Positions 7,726-15,256 of a stretch of DNA of 16,308 bases are shown here, one piece after another; within the stretch, counting starts at the first letter, position 1, and the number at the start of each line of letters is the position of its first letter. The notes below the pieces were generated by a model. That model did not search any database. It saw only the letters and a program-made list of their open reading frames with translations, and was not told where the DNA came from. The translations under genes and the position numbers were made by a program. The stretch comes from Acidobacteriaceae bacterium (GTDB taxonomy: Bacteria > Acidobacteriota > Terriglobia > Terriglobales > Acidobacteriaceae), in assembly GCA_003140705.1 (NCBI GenBank), contig PLKU01000231.1, positions 1,900-18,207 of the forward strand, given 5' to 3'.

Positions 7726-9594
7726 ATGAATGAGAGAGTTTTTTTTGTCACGGCTCGGGTGTATTCGAGGGTCTTGTTGATATCGTGCCTTCTCGTTTTG
7801 ACGGCGTTTTCATTGTATGGGGAAGACCCTTTGGCGTCTGGGGTTGTTTCGGCGGGGGACTGGCCTTGGGGCCATAGCCGTGACGCGAGCCGTCCGACGC
7901 CCGTGTGCGAGCCATCGGTTCTGGATTCGCCGTACATTCCGGTGGATAGCTGGATGTATCCGGCGGTGCTTCGTCTTTTCTCTCTTGGGTTTGTAGACAG
8001 CGCGTATCTGGGCATGCGGCCGTGGACGCGCTCCAGCGTGGAGCACATGCTCGAGGAGGCGGGGGCGCGGATCGAGGACGCGGATGCGAGTGCGTCGACG
8101 GATGAGGCCGAGGAGATCTACGAGGCTCTGATTCATGCGCTGCGGGACGACATGCAGGGTCCGTGCCTTGTGCACGAGGGCAACACGCGCGTCGAGTCGG
8201 TGTACTCGACCATGCGTGTGCTCAGCGGCACGCCGCTCCGCGACAGCTACCATCTCGGCTCGACGGTGATCAACGACTACGGCCGGCCCTATTCGAGCGG
8301 CTTCAACAACTATACCGGCGCTAGCGGGTACGCCTCGGCGGGCCGGTTTCTTATGTACGCGCGGGGCGAGTTCCAGGGCGCGCCCTCGGCCGCCGGCTAT
8401 TCGATGGGCCTGGCAGAGATGCTCGCCGCCGATGACGGCACGACAGACTTCTTCAACCCCGCCTGCTGGAGTTCTGGCGTCTCATGTACCCCTATTCCGT
8501 ACAACCAGCAGGCCACCATTCCAGGCGGACCGATTGCGGCCACCACCGAATTGCGCATCATGGAGGCCTACGTCTCGGCCCACTACCTGAACCACGAGAT
8601 TTCGTTCGGCAAGCAGGACGACTGGCTGGGACCGGGGCTGGGCGGGGGCATGGCGTACTCCAACAATGCAGAGGACATCTACTCGTTCCGCCTCAACCGC
8701 ATCGAGCCGCTGCGCATTCCGCTGCTGTCGCGGCTGACGGGCCCGTTCCGCTATGACTTTCTGGTGGGCTCTCTGAAGGGCCACACCTATCCCAATGATC
8801 CCTGGGTGCATGTGGAGAAGGTCAGCTTCAAGCCCACGGAGAACCTGGAGTTCGGCTTCGAGCGCACCGTGATCTGGGGTGGCAAGGGGCACGAGCCGAT
8901 CACGCTGCACAGCTTTCTGAGAAGCTTCTTCAGCTTTTCAGCACCCACGCCTGCGGTGAAGAACAGCCCTGCGGACCCGGGAGCGCGCTTTGGCGCCTTC
9001 GACTTCACCTACCGGCTTCCCTTTGTCCGCAAGTGGCTCACGCTCTACTGCGACTCAGAGGTGCACGACGACGTCTCGCCCATTGACGCACCGCGGCGCG
9101 CCTCCTGGCGGCCGGGCCTGTACCTGTCGCATGTGCCTGGAGTTGCGAAGCTTGATATCCGCGTCGAGGGCGCCTCCACAGATCCGCCCGTCTCTCGCAG
9201 CCAAGGCGGAGAGTTCATGTACTATGAGGGCATTCAAAGGCAGGGCTACACAAACAAGGGCCAACTGTTCGGCGATTGGATCGGCCGCGAGGACAAAGGC
9301 GGACAGGGATGGATCACCTATCACCTCTCCGGCAACGAGTGGGTGCAGGTGGGCGTTCGCAATCAGAAGGCAGCCAAGGATTTTATTGAAGCGTCCCCGG
9401 GCGGAACTCAGTACGGGACTACGCTCAACGACATCAACTTCCAGGTCGTAAAGCGAATCGGAAAGGAATTCGAGGTCAACGGAAACTTCACCTACGAACG
9501 ATACAAAGCGCCCATCTACCTCACAGGACTTCAGACCGTCACAAACACAACCATACAACTCACTTGGTTCCCGCAAAGAAAAATCAGCTTCTGA
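7726..9594 (+). CDS. Wzi-like capsule assembly outer-membrane protein
   Basis: A 622-residue exported protein. Residues 1-32 form a signal peptide, with basic residues (Arg4, Arg11, Arg15) then a hydrophobic stretch VLLISCLLVLTAFSL, with cleavage likely near residue 32. The mature start has SPYIPVDSWMYPAVLRLFSLG, a conserved N-terminal block of the Caps_assemb_Wzi-like family. It is followed by many amphipathic strands rich in Gly and aromatics, including the segment SFGKQDDWLGPGLGGG. The last residue is Phe, the C-terminal aromatic signal of outer-membrane beta barrels. E. coli Wzi (about 480 residues) anchors group 1 capsule at the outer surface; this longer relative probably holds or helps export the locus polysaccharide (inference). 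An 8-T run lies at codons 5-7. The gene is more GC-rich than its left neighbours. Confidence 0.8.
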   Translation: MNERVFFVTARVYSRVLLISCLLVLTAFSLYGEDPLASGVVSAGDWPWGHSRDASRPTPVCEPSVLDSPYIPVDSWMYPAVLRLFSLGFVDSAYLGMRPWTRSSVEHMLEEAGARIEDADASASTDEAEEIYEALIHALRDDMQGPCLVHEGNTRVESVYSTMRVLSGTPLRDSYHLGSTVINDYGRPYSSGFNNYTGASGYASAGRFLMYARGEFQGAPSAAGYSMGLAEMLAADDGTTDFFNPACWSSGVSCTPIPYNQQATIPGGPIAATTELRIMEAYVSAHYLNHEISFGKQDDWLGPGLGGGMAYSNNAEDIYSFRLNRIEPLRIPLLSRLTGPFRYDFLVGSLKGHTYPNDPWVHVEKVSFKPTENLEFGFERTVIWGGKGHEPITLHSFLRSFFSFSAPTPAVKNSPADPGARFGAFDFTYRLPFVRKWLTLYCDSEVHDDVSPIDAPRRASWRPGLYLSHVPGVAKLDIRVEGASTDPPVSRSQGGEFMYYEGIQRQGYTNKGQLFGDWIGREDKGGQGWITYHLSGNEWVQVGVRNQKAAKDFIEASPGGTQYGTTLNDINFQVVKRIGKEFEVNGNFTYERYKAPIYLTGLQTVTNTTIQLTWFPQRKISF

Positions 9595-9689
9595 AAGAGT
9601 TGCTGATAACGGGCATACTCTCCCAAAGACAGGCGCCGATCTGGAAGTGGGGACACACATTAGAAGCAAGAGCTCTAAAGCCCTCATGC

Positions 9690-9695
9690 TAAGGT
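9690..9695 (+). promoter_or_regulatory. TAAGGT element before the GT4 gene: leaderless -10 box or Shine-Dalgarno
   Basis: TAAGGT ends exactly 7 bp before the ATG at 9702, the same spacing as other TANNNT boxes here. However, it sits inside AAGGTGA, which also reads as a Shine-Dalgarno sequence at good distance. The two readings cannot be separated from sequence alone; the Shine-Dalgarno reading is at least as likely. Confidence 0.35.
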
Positions 9696-9701
9696 GAACC
9701 C

Positions 9702-10850
9702 ATGCGAATCCTTCTTGTGGCGAATTATGAGCCAGATGCTCAGGAAAGCATGCTGCGCTATGCGTTCTGGCTTCAGCGCACCCTGAAGGAGCGAGGCCAT
9801 CAGATCAACGTGACGGCGCCAGAGCCGTTCTTCTCGAAGTTCGCGCGGCGTCAGGGACTAAAAAAGTATCTGGGATACCTGGACAAATTCCTGCTCTTCC
9901 CGCGGCAGCTGCGCCGCATGGCGCAGACTTGCGACCTGGTTCATGTGCTGGACCACTCTAACTCAATGTACTTGCGTGGTGTTCGCGAGAGGGCGAGCCT
10001 CATTACATGCCACGATGTGCTTGCTATTCGTGCTGCGAGAGGCGAGTTTCCCCAGGTGTCTGTAGCCTTGTCAGGCCAATTGCTGCAGCGATGGATCCTT
10101 TCCGGGCTGCGGAGTGCGCCTCATATAGTGTGCGATTCAGCCAAGACCGCGAAGGACTTGATGGCACTCACCGGCAAACAAGGTGACAGGCACCAGCAGA
10201 TCGGCCAGCTTCGAGTCATTCATGTTCCTCTTAATTGGGGCTATCGGCCCGGCGCTCCGTTTCCTCCTGGATTTGTTTCCCGACTCGGATTGAAGGCTGG
10301 CGAATGCTACTTCTTGCACGTCGGCGGAAACCAGTGGTACAAGAACCGGGCGGGTGTGCTGCGCATCTTTGCACGCCTCATCGAGCAGGATGCGTTATCC
10401 ACTTCCAAGCTGATCATGGTCGGCAAGACCTGGACAGAGGAGATGCTCGATGTGATCCGGGAGGAACGGATTGCCGACCGCGTCATCCAGGCCGTTGGCG
10501 TTTCAAACGAGGAGTTGCAGGCTCTCTACGGCAACTCATTGGCATTGCTGTTCCCTTCGCTGGAGGAAGGCTTTGGTTGGCCCATCCTCGAGGCGCAAGC
10601 CTGCGGTTGTCCGGTCATCACCAGTTTTCGCGAGCCTATGTCCGAGGTCGCGGGGGATGCTGCGATTCTCATCGATCCGGAAGATTTTAGAGGTGCAGCG
10701 GCGATCATCGGAGAGGGTCTCCAAGACAGCCAGAGATTACGCGCCGCTGGTTTTCGGAATCTGAGTCGATTCAGCGACAAGGCGATTACCGACGAATATT
10801 GTGCCTACTACGAGGAGATCATAAGAATCGCATCCGCATCAATGTCTTGA
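9702..10850 (+). CDS. GT4 family glycosyltransferase
   Basis: A 382-residue GT-B enzyme of the group 1 (GT4) family. The N-terminal domain begins MRILLVANY and includes LVHVLDHS (79-86) and the loop ITCHDVLA (101-108). The C-terminal donor domain starts YFLHVGGNQWYKNRAGVLRI, with the basic residue that contacts the donor phosphate, continues LIMVGK (237-242), and has the canonical EX7E pair in EEGFGWPILEAQACGCP (Glu289 and Glu297). The family retains anomeric configuration and uses nucleotide sugars. Located after gmd-fcl and the Wzi-like gene, it may use GDP-mannose or GDP-fucose, but that is inference. AAGGTGA precedes the ATG. The Wzi-like gene ends 107 bp upstream, and the ABC-exporter unit follows. 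Confidence 0.92.
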   Translation: MRILLVANYEPDAQESMLRYAFWLQRTLKERGHQINVTAPEPFFSKFARRQGLKKYLGYLDKFLLFPRQLRRMAQTCDLVHVLDHSNSMYLRGVRERASLITCHDVLAIRAARGEFPQVSVALSGQLLQRWILSGLRSAPHIVCDSAKTAKDLMALTGKQGDRHQQIGQLRVIHVPLNWGYRPGAPFPPGFVSRLGLKAGECYFLHVGGNQWYKNRAGVLRIFARLIEQDALSTSKLIMVGKTWTEEMLDVIREERIADRVIQAVGVSNEELQALYGNSLALLFPSLEEGFGWPILEAQACGCPVITSFREPMSEVAGDAAILIDPEDFRGAAAIIGEGLQDSQRLRAAGFRNLSRFSDKAITDEYCAYYEEIIRIASASMS

Positions 10851-10935
10851 ACGTGCGGTTTTTATCTGGTGGCTGAAAGGGCTATTGCATTTCGGAAAGG
10901 CGACGGTCCAGAGGCAATCCCAGGGGCCCGCCAGA

Positions 10936-10941
10936 TACAAT
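10936..10941 (+). promoter_or_regulatory. Putative -10 box (TACAAT) for the mini-ORF and ABC exporter
   Basis: TACAAT ends exactly 7 bp before the A of an ATG at 10948, predicting a leaderless transcript that begins with the mini-ORF. The same hexamer and spacing occur before coaBC at 16051-16056. No clear -35 box is seen. Confidence 0.45.
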
Positions 10942-10947
10942 GCTGGG

Positions 10948-11019
10948 ATGGAGATTTTGACCCAAGGCCTGTGGCTTATCCACGAGTCAGTTGGCCGCGA
11001 GGCGGTCCAAGCGGCATGA
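10948..11019 (+). CDS. Predicted 23-residue leaderless leader peptide upstream of the ABC exporter
   Basis: ATG at 10948 opens a 23-codon frame that begins MEILTQGLWLIHE and ends VQAA, with TGA at 11017-11019. The TGA overlaps the likely exporter start at 11016 as ATGA, the classic layout for translational coupling. The ATG sits at the predicted transcription start of the TACAAT box. The peptide has a short hydrophobic stretch (LTQGLWLI) but resembles no family I recognise. It could be a leader peptide, a small membrane peptide, or chance, since a 23-codon frame is common. Support is the coincidence of promoter spacing at one end and start overlap at the other. Confidence 0.35.
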   Translation: MEILTQGLWLIHESVGREAVQAA

Positions 11020-12911
11020 AGAATTTCCTGCGCCTCCTGCGTTACGGGCTACCTTACGTCCTGCAAATCCTGCCCGGAGTCCTCTTGCTCGCCATGGTCG
11101 GCGCGCTGGACACATTTCGCACCCTCCTGTTCCAACCCATCTTCGACCAGGTGTTAAGACCCGACGCGCCCGAAGGCCCCATCATATTGGGACTACCCAA
11201 CAGCCCATGGCATTTCGATCTGAGAATGGTCGTTCCCCGTTTCCTGCACATGCACAACGCATGGAGTGTCGTAGCCTTCGCGCTTGTCATGTCCACATTT
11301 GTCAAGGGACTGTGCGATTACCTCGGCACCTACCTCGTGAACTACGCCGGCTTTGGCACAATTACCGATCTGCGCAACCACCTCTATGAGGCCACGCTAC
11401 GTCGGTCCTCCAGCTTCTTTCACAAACACGCCACAGGAACCATCCTTTCCACTCTAATAAACGATGTGGATCGAGTGCAGGTCGCAGTGAGTTCGGTGAT
11501 CAGCGAGTTTCTGCAGCAGTTTTTCACCTTCATTGTCGGACTGGTCTTTGTCATCCGCCTTGGTGGCCAGCTGAGCTGGGCGCTGCTTTTGTTTGTGCCT
11601 GTGGTGATCACCTCGTCGCGGAAGATCGGAAGGGAAGTCCGCACCCGCACCCGCACAGGCCAGGACAAGCTGGCCGAAATTCAGAACATTCTTCATGAAA
11701 CGGTGACCGGGAACCGCATCGTCAAAGCCTTCAACACGGAGCTTTGGGAGATTCTCCGCTTCAAAAAGGCTGCAAGCCGGTTATTCCGAGCCAACCTGCG
11801 CAACGTGCGCATTCAGTCCATCAGCTCACCACTAATGGATAGTATCGGGGCGGTGGCAATTGCAATGTTCCTGCTGATCGGGCGCAATCAAATCCTCCAT
11901 GGGCGCATGACGATGGGGTTATTTGCAGCATTCATCATCCTGCTTTTCAAGCTCTACGACCCGGTCCGCAAGTTCGCCTATTTCTACAACAGCTTTCAGC
12001 AGGCAATGGGCGCTTCGTCGTCCATCTTTGGCTTCTTCGACACCAAGGATGACGTCAAGGAGCGTCCTCGCGCTGCCACCTTGAAGGGCTTTAAGCGGAG
12101 TGTTCAGTTTGAGAATGTGGGCTTCTCCTACAGCACTGAAAAGGGCGAACACCAGATTCTTCACAACGTGGACCTTCAGCTCCGGACCGGCGAAGTGCTG
12201 GCGCTGGTGGGCCCAAGCGGAGCCGGCAAGTCGACGCTGGTCAATCTGATCCCGCGATTCTTTGACGTGACCTCGGGCCGGATCCTTATCGATGATCGCG
12301 ATCTTCGCGATCTCACACTTGGCTCGCTGCGCCGACAGGTCGCCCAAGTCACACAGGAAACAATTCTCTTCAACGACACGGTTCGTAACAACATCGCCTA
12401 CGGCCAACCGGACGTGAAATTAGAAATCGTGCAGCAGGCTGCTCAGAACGCGCTGGCGCACGACTTCATTCTTCGCATGCCTCAGGGATATGACACTGTG
12501 ATCGGCGAAAAGGGCTTTCGCCTCTCAGGCGGCGAGCGGCAGCGAATGGCCATTGCGCGGGCCATTCTTAAGGACTCGCCGATTCTAATTCTCGACGAGG
12601 CCACTTCAGCCCTGGACGCCGAAAGCGAGTCGCTGGTTCAGGCGGCTCTCGCGAACCTCATGCAGGGACGGACCGTGTTGGTGATCGCCCATCGGCTTGG
12701 AACTATTCGCCGCGCGAACCGTATTGCAGTTCTTGAGGACGGGCGGATTACCGCCATCGGGTCCCACGAGGAGCTGTTGACATCATCGCCCACCTATCAG
12801 CGGCTCTATCAATTGCAATTTATGGACGTGCCCGAGGCCCAGGAGGCAGAGGCTTTGGAACTGGACTCATCTCAATTGCATTTGGCACTTAGAACCGGGC
12901 CAGAGGAGTAG
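11016..12911 (+). CDS. ABC exporter, MsbA/lipid flippase type (fused membrane and ATPase domains)
   Basis: A half-transporter that should homodimerise in the cytoplasmic membrane. From the ATG at 11016 it has 631 residues: an N-terminal six-helix exporter domain (to about 340), then the ATPase domain. Walker A is GPSGAGKST (399-407), the signature LSGGERQ starts near 503, Walker B is ILILDE (523-528) and the switch His is 559. The closest well-known relatives are MsbA and related lipid-linked oligosaccharide exporters; given the gene neighbourhood it may flip lipid A or a glycolipid (inference). A GTG at 10869 is also in frame, but the 49 residues it adds are Pro-, Gly- and Arg-rich and unlike an ABC exporter N terminus. 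GAGGCGG about 11 bp upstream and the ATGA overlap with the mini-ORF support 11016. YicC starts 6 bp after its stop. Confidence 0.92.
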   Translation: MKNFLRLLRYGLPYVLQILPGVLLLAMVGALDTFRTLLFQPIFDQVLRPDAPEGPIILGLPNSPWHFDLRMVVPRFLHMHNAWSVVAFALVMSTFVKGLCDYLGTYLVNYAGFGTITDLRNHLYEATLRRSSSFFHKHATGTILSTLINDVDRVQVAVSSVISEFLQQFFTFIVGLVFVIRLGGQLSWALLLFVPVVITSSRKIGREVRTRTRTGQDKLAEIQNILHETVTGNRIVKAFNTELWEILRFKKAASRLFRANLRNVRIQSISSPLMDSIGAVAIAMFLLIGRNQILHGRMTMGLFAAFIILLFKLYDPVRKFAYFYNSFQQAMGASSSIFGFFDTKDDVKERPRAATLKGFKRSVQFENVGFSYSTEKGEHQILHNVDLQLRTGEVLALVGPSGAGKSTLVNLIPRFFDVTSGRILIDDRDLRDLTLGSLRRQVAQVTQETILFNDTVRNNIAYGQPDVKLEIVQQAAQNALAHDFILRMPQGYDTVIGEKGFRLSGGERQRMAIARAILKDSPILILDEATSALDAESESLVQAALANLMQGRTVLVIAHRLGTIRRANRIAVLEDGRITAIGSHEELLTSSPTYQRLYQLQFMDVPEAQEAEALELDSSQLHLALRTGPEE

Positions 12912-12917
12912 CAGACA

Positions 12918-13811
12918 ATGGCGATCTATTCGATGACCGGGTTCGCGCGAGTTCAAGTGCAAGTGAATGATCAGCTCAGCTACACGTTGAGTGTGAAGAG
13001 TGTGAACCATCGATTTCTCGACGTACAGTTACGCCTGCCTTCGGGTCTCGACGGGCTAGAGAACGAACTGCGCAAGTCGCTCAAGGGCTCGCTTGTTCGC
13101 GGACATGTCGAGCTGGCGCTGTCGGTCGATCGCAATTCACAGCAGAGGGTTGGCTACGATCGCGAGCTCGTAGCCGGTTATCTGGCCGCCTTTGCCGCGG
13201 CGCGCGAAGAAAACGGACTTGCAGGCGATCCGGATCTGAACGCGATTCTACGTATGCCCGGAGCTCTACAGACTGAAAATTGCGATGATGAGGATCAGAC
13301 GGCACTGACGGAGAGCGTACAGAAGGAGATTGGCCCGCTGCTTGATCAATTAAAGATCATGCGTGCTCGCGAAGGAGAGTCGCTTTTTGCGATCCTTAAC
13401 GCGACGCTCGAAAGGCTCGCTGAGGCGACCGAGGGAGTGGCTGTGCTGCGTCCGGAGATTGAACAGCGTTACCAGGAACGCCTGACGCAGCGTCTGCTTA
13501 CGGCTACTGGGCCTGAGTTCAATCGCCAGAGGCTGCTCGAAGAGGTCGCGGTGCTCATCGAACGAAGCGATATTGCCGAGGAGTTAGCCCGCATGCACAC
13601 ACATATTTCACATTTCAGGGAGCTGCTGGTCGCGGGCGGCGAACTGGGAAAGAAGCTGGATTTTCTGCTTCAGGAGATGAACCGCGAAGCCAATACCCTG
13701 TTGTCTAAGACTGGCGGCGTGGGTGGAAAGGGAACCCGCATTACGGAACTGGGACTGGCCATGAAGTCGGAGATCGAGAAAGCTCGCGAACAGATCCAGA
13801 ATGTGGAATAA
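12918..13811 (+). CDS. yicC: YicC/YloC family endoribonuclease
   Basis: A 297-residue protein of the usual family length. It begins MAIYSMTGFARV, the conserved N terminus, followed by SVNHRFLDVQLRLP (29-42). The C-terminal DUF1732-type region has the hallmark EMNREANTLLSKT and ends IEKAREQIQNVE. Family members are cytosolic endoribonucleases; E. coli YicC has been linked to small-RNA turnover. GAGGAG 9 bp upstream overlaps the end of the ABC exporter gene, whose stop is 6 bp before the ATG, so the two are probably co-transcribed. Genes yicC and gmk are neighbours in many bacteria, which agrees with the gmk that follows 36 bp later. Confidence 0.95.
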   Translation: MAIYSMTGFARVQVQVNDQLSYTLSVKSVNHRFLDVQLRLPSGLDGLENELRKSLKGSLVRGHVELALSVDRNSQQRVGYDRELVAGYLAAFAAAREENGLAGDPDLNAILRMPGALQTENCDDEDQTALTESVQKEIGPLLDQLKIMRAREGESLFAILNATLERLAEATEGVAVLRPEIEQRYQERLTQRLLTATGPEFNRQRLLEEVAVLIERSDIAEELARMHTHISHFRELLVAGGELGKKLDFLLQEMNREANTLLSKTGGVGGKGTRITELGLAMKSEIEKAREQIQNVE

Positions 13812-13847
13812 AATCATTGGCAAATAGAACCGAGGGACAATCGAATC

Positions 13848-14639
13848 GTGGCAGGAATTCTCTTCATCATTTCGGCGCCTTCGGGCTCAGGCAAGAGCAC
13901 GCTGGTAAGCGAGCTACGCAAACAGGTAAGCGGTGTTGAGTTTGCTATTTCGTGGACTACGCGGCCGCCTCGTGGCTCTGAGGAAAATGGGCGCGAATAC
14001 AACTTCACCACCCGCGAAGGGTTTCAACGGATGCTTGAAGCTGGGGTATTTCTTGAGCACGCCGAGGTGTTTGGCAATTTCTACGGGACCGCTCGGCAAT
14101 CACTTGAAGAGGCGCGTGCGGCCGGTCACGACCTGCTGCTGGATATTGACGTTCAAGGTGCAGCCCAAGTGCGAGCCAAAATGCCTGAGGCCGTGAGCAT
14201 CTTTGTGATGCCGCCCAACCCTCGGGTTCTGCGCACCCGCTTACGCAATCGCAGCCGCGCTGAGGGAGTTGTCAATGAGGAAGAAGTGTACCGGCGGCTG
14301 AACGAGGCGAGCAAGGAAATTGAAAATTATCGCGAGTACGCTTATATTCTGGTCAACGACATTCTGGACAGGGCGGTAGCGCAATTGGAGGCGATTGTGC
14401 TTGCCGAGCGATATTATCGAAATGGCGAAGTGATCGCGTACCGCTCGCGCCGTGTGTTGGAGGTTGCCGCAGCCTGCCTGCAGTTCAACTCGCAGGAGCG
14501 GCTCAAACCTGTGCTGGAGGCGTTCGGCATTATTGGCTCCTCCGGCCAGCAGCAGTTGAATTTCGACGACGACTCTGACCAGGAAGACTCCGATGAGGAT
14601 GATTCCGGCGGGGAAGATGAGGACCCAAATGACGATTGA
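13848..14639 (+). CDS. gmk: Guanylate kinase with an acidic C-terminal tail
   Basis: Phosphorylates GMP to GDP with ATP. The start is GTG, with GAGGGA about 10 bp before it. The P-loop is SAPSGSGKST (9-18). The GMP-binding region shows SWTTRPPRGSEENGREYNF (35-53), then LDIDVQGA (98-105), and the LID region RTRLRNRSRAEG (129-140). The catalytic core ends near residue 190, matching the usual 200-210 residues. The protein, however, is 263 residues long, and its last 24 (240-263) contain 16 Asp or Glu. The tail is not part of any domain I recognise and may be disordered. Its codons also supply the purine-rich Shine-Dalgarno sequence of rpoZ, whose ATG lies 11 bp before the gmk stop. Core function is certain; tail role unknown. 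Confidence 0.96.
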   Translation: MAGILFIISAPSGSGKSTLVSELRKQVSGVEFAISWTTRPPRGSEENGREYNFTTREGFQRMLEAGVFLEHAEVFGNFYGTARQSLEEARAAGHDLLLDIDVQGAAQVRAKMPEAVSIFVMPPNPRVLRTRLRNRSRAEGVVNEEEVYRRLNEASKEIENYREYAYILVNDILDRAVAQLEAIVLAERYYRNGEVIAYRSRRVLEVAAACLQFNSQERLKPVLEAFGIIGSSGQQQLNFDDDSDQEDSDEDDSGGEDEDPNDD

Positions 14640-14859
14640 GACCGGTTTCGACTCCAATTACCGCAAGGTACTGGTAGCCGCCCGCCGCGCCCGACAGTTG
14701 CAGAGCGGCTCCCACGCTCTCGTTCACAGCCAGTCCAACAAGGCCTGCCGAATTGCCCAGGACGAGATCGACGCGGGCAAGATTGCGTACGTCAAGACCG
14801 ATGTACCAGTGGTGAAGCCGCTTGTCGAAGGGCCGGCTGTTCCAATTCTCTTGAGTTAG
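14629..14859 (+). CDS. rpoZ: DNA-directed RNA polymerase omega subunit
   Basis: A 76-residue protein from the ATG at 14629. The omega core is visible as YRKVLVAARRARQLQSG, then NKACRIAQDEIDAGKIAY, the two conserved helices that clamp the C terminus of beta prime, followed by a short tail ending PILLS. Upstream in-frame ATGs at 14593 and 14617 would add residues from within the gmk tail; 14629 is preferred because GATGAGGA sits 5 bp before it and the omega N terminus is normally short. It overlaps gmk by 11 bp, so translation is likely coupled. The gmk-rpoZ pairing is widespread in bacteria (gmk-rpoZ-spoT in E. coli). Confidence 0.92.
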   Translation: MTIETGFDSNYRKVLVAARRARQLQSGSHALVHSQSNKACRIAQDEIDAGKIAYVKTDVPVVKPLVEGPAVPILLS

Positions 14860-14889
14860 TTTTCCTTCCCTTGGTTGCCTTTTCCCTGC

Positions 14890-14908
14890 AGCCGCAGCCC
14901 GCGCGGCT
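14890..14908 (+). terminator. GC-rich hairpin after rpoZ, terminator candidate
   Basis: AGCCGC, a 7-nt loop, then GCGGCT form a perfect 6-bp stem 30 bp after the rpoZ stop. The downstream bases are T-rich only in patches (TATGTTTGTGTTC), not a clean T-tract. Placement at the end of the yicC-gmk-rpoZ operon supports a terminator or 3'-end stabiliser; strength is uncertain. Confidence 0.35.
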
Positions 14909-15256
14909 ATGCGTATGTTTGTGTTCTGTGCCAACGCGACCAAGGTGGATTCTCATCTCTCTATAGACGGGCCATTCGAGTTCCAACTGAGGGGCTCTGT
15001 GCGAACCGCAAAGGTGAATCTCCACACTTATGAAAATCGGCAAGAGTGGAGGCCCGGGCTGGCCTGTGGCGCTTGCAATACCGATAAATCCTGATGCGCT
15101 TCTTGAGCCGTTCGAGAAGCGACTCTCTGCCCTGCTTACGCGGTAAAACGGCTCCCGCTCGGCTAACTTCAGACTGCCATGCACATTCTGAGGTTGACGC
15201 TTAAGCCTGTCGCCACCGCGGCGGTAGAAATCTTGCGAGTTGCATCGCTGAAGGTG
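14909..15256. other. Convergent intergenic region between rpoZ and tdk
   Basis: About 350 bp with no recognisable gene. Short open frames on both strands lack family features and ribosome-binding sites. The only clear structure is a hairpin cluster at 15097-15154. A small non-coding RNA or terminators for the two convergent genes are possible; no tRNA-like cloverleaf was found. Confidence 0.5.
15097..15121. repeat. Strong inverted repeat (hairpin) between rpoZ and tdk
   Basis: Seven perfect pairs (CGCTTCT with AGAAGCG) continue through a G-T wobble and two more pairs, leaving a loop of about 5 nt. It has no T-tract on either strand. GAGCCGTT inside it (15105-15112) can alternatively pair with AACGGCTC at 15147-15154, so two exclusive folds exist. 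It may serve as a bidirectional terminator or 3'-end structure for the convergent transcripts. Confidence 0.5.

Noticed and set aside
7774..7785. LISC lipobox-like sequence in the signal peptide of the Wzi-like protein
   Set aside because: The Cys is followed by a further long hydrophobic stretch (LLVLTAFSL), so the cleavage site must lie later; a beta barrel with C-terminal Phe does not fit a lipoprotein.
9055..9687. 210-codon - strand frame overlapping the 3' end of the Wzi-like gene
   Set aside because: Mostly antisense to a well-supported coding region, with no recognisable motifs, no signal peptide and no clear ribosome-binding site.
10869..11015. GTG start at 10869 adding 49 residues to the ABC exporter
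   Set aside because: The added residues are Pro-, Gly- and Arg-rich, unlike ABC exporter N termini. A predicted promoter at 10936-10941 lies within this stretch, so a transcript from it would not contain the GTG.
15105..15121. tRNA-like GTTCGA motif in the convergent intergenic region
   Set aside because: No acceptor, D or anticodon arms can be drawn around it; the motif is part of a simple hairpin.
14792..15184. 130-codon - strand frame across the rpoZ end and the convergent gap
   Set aside because: Arg-, Ser- and Pro-rich sequence without family features; overlaps rpoZ on the other strand and the hairpin region. Looks like a chance open frame in GC-rich DNA.
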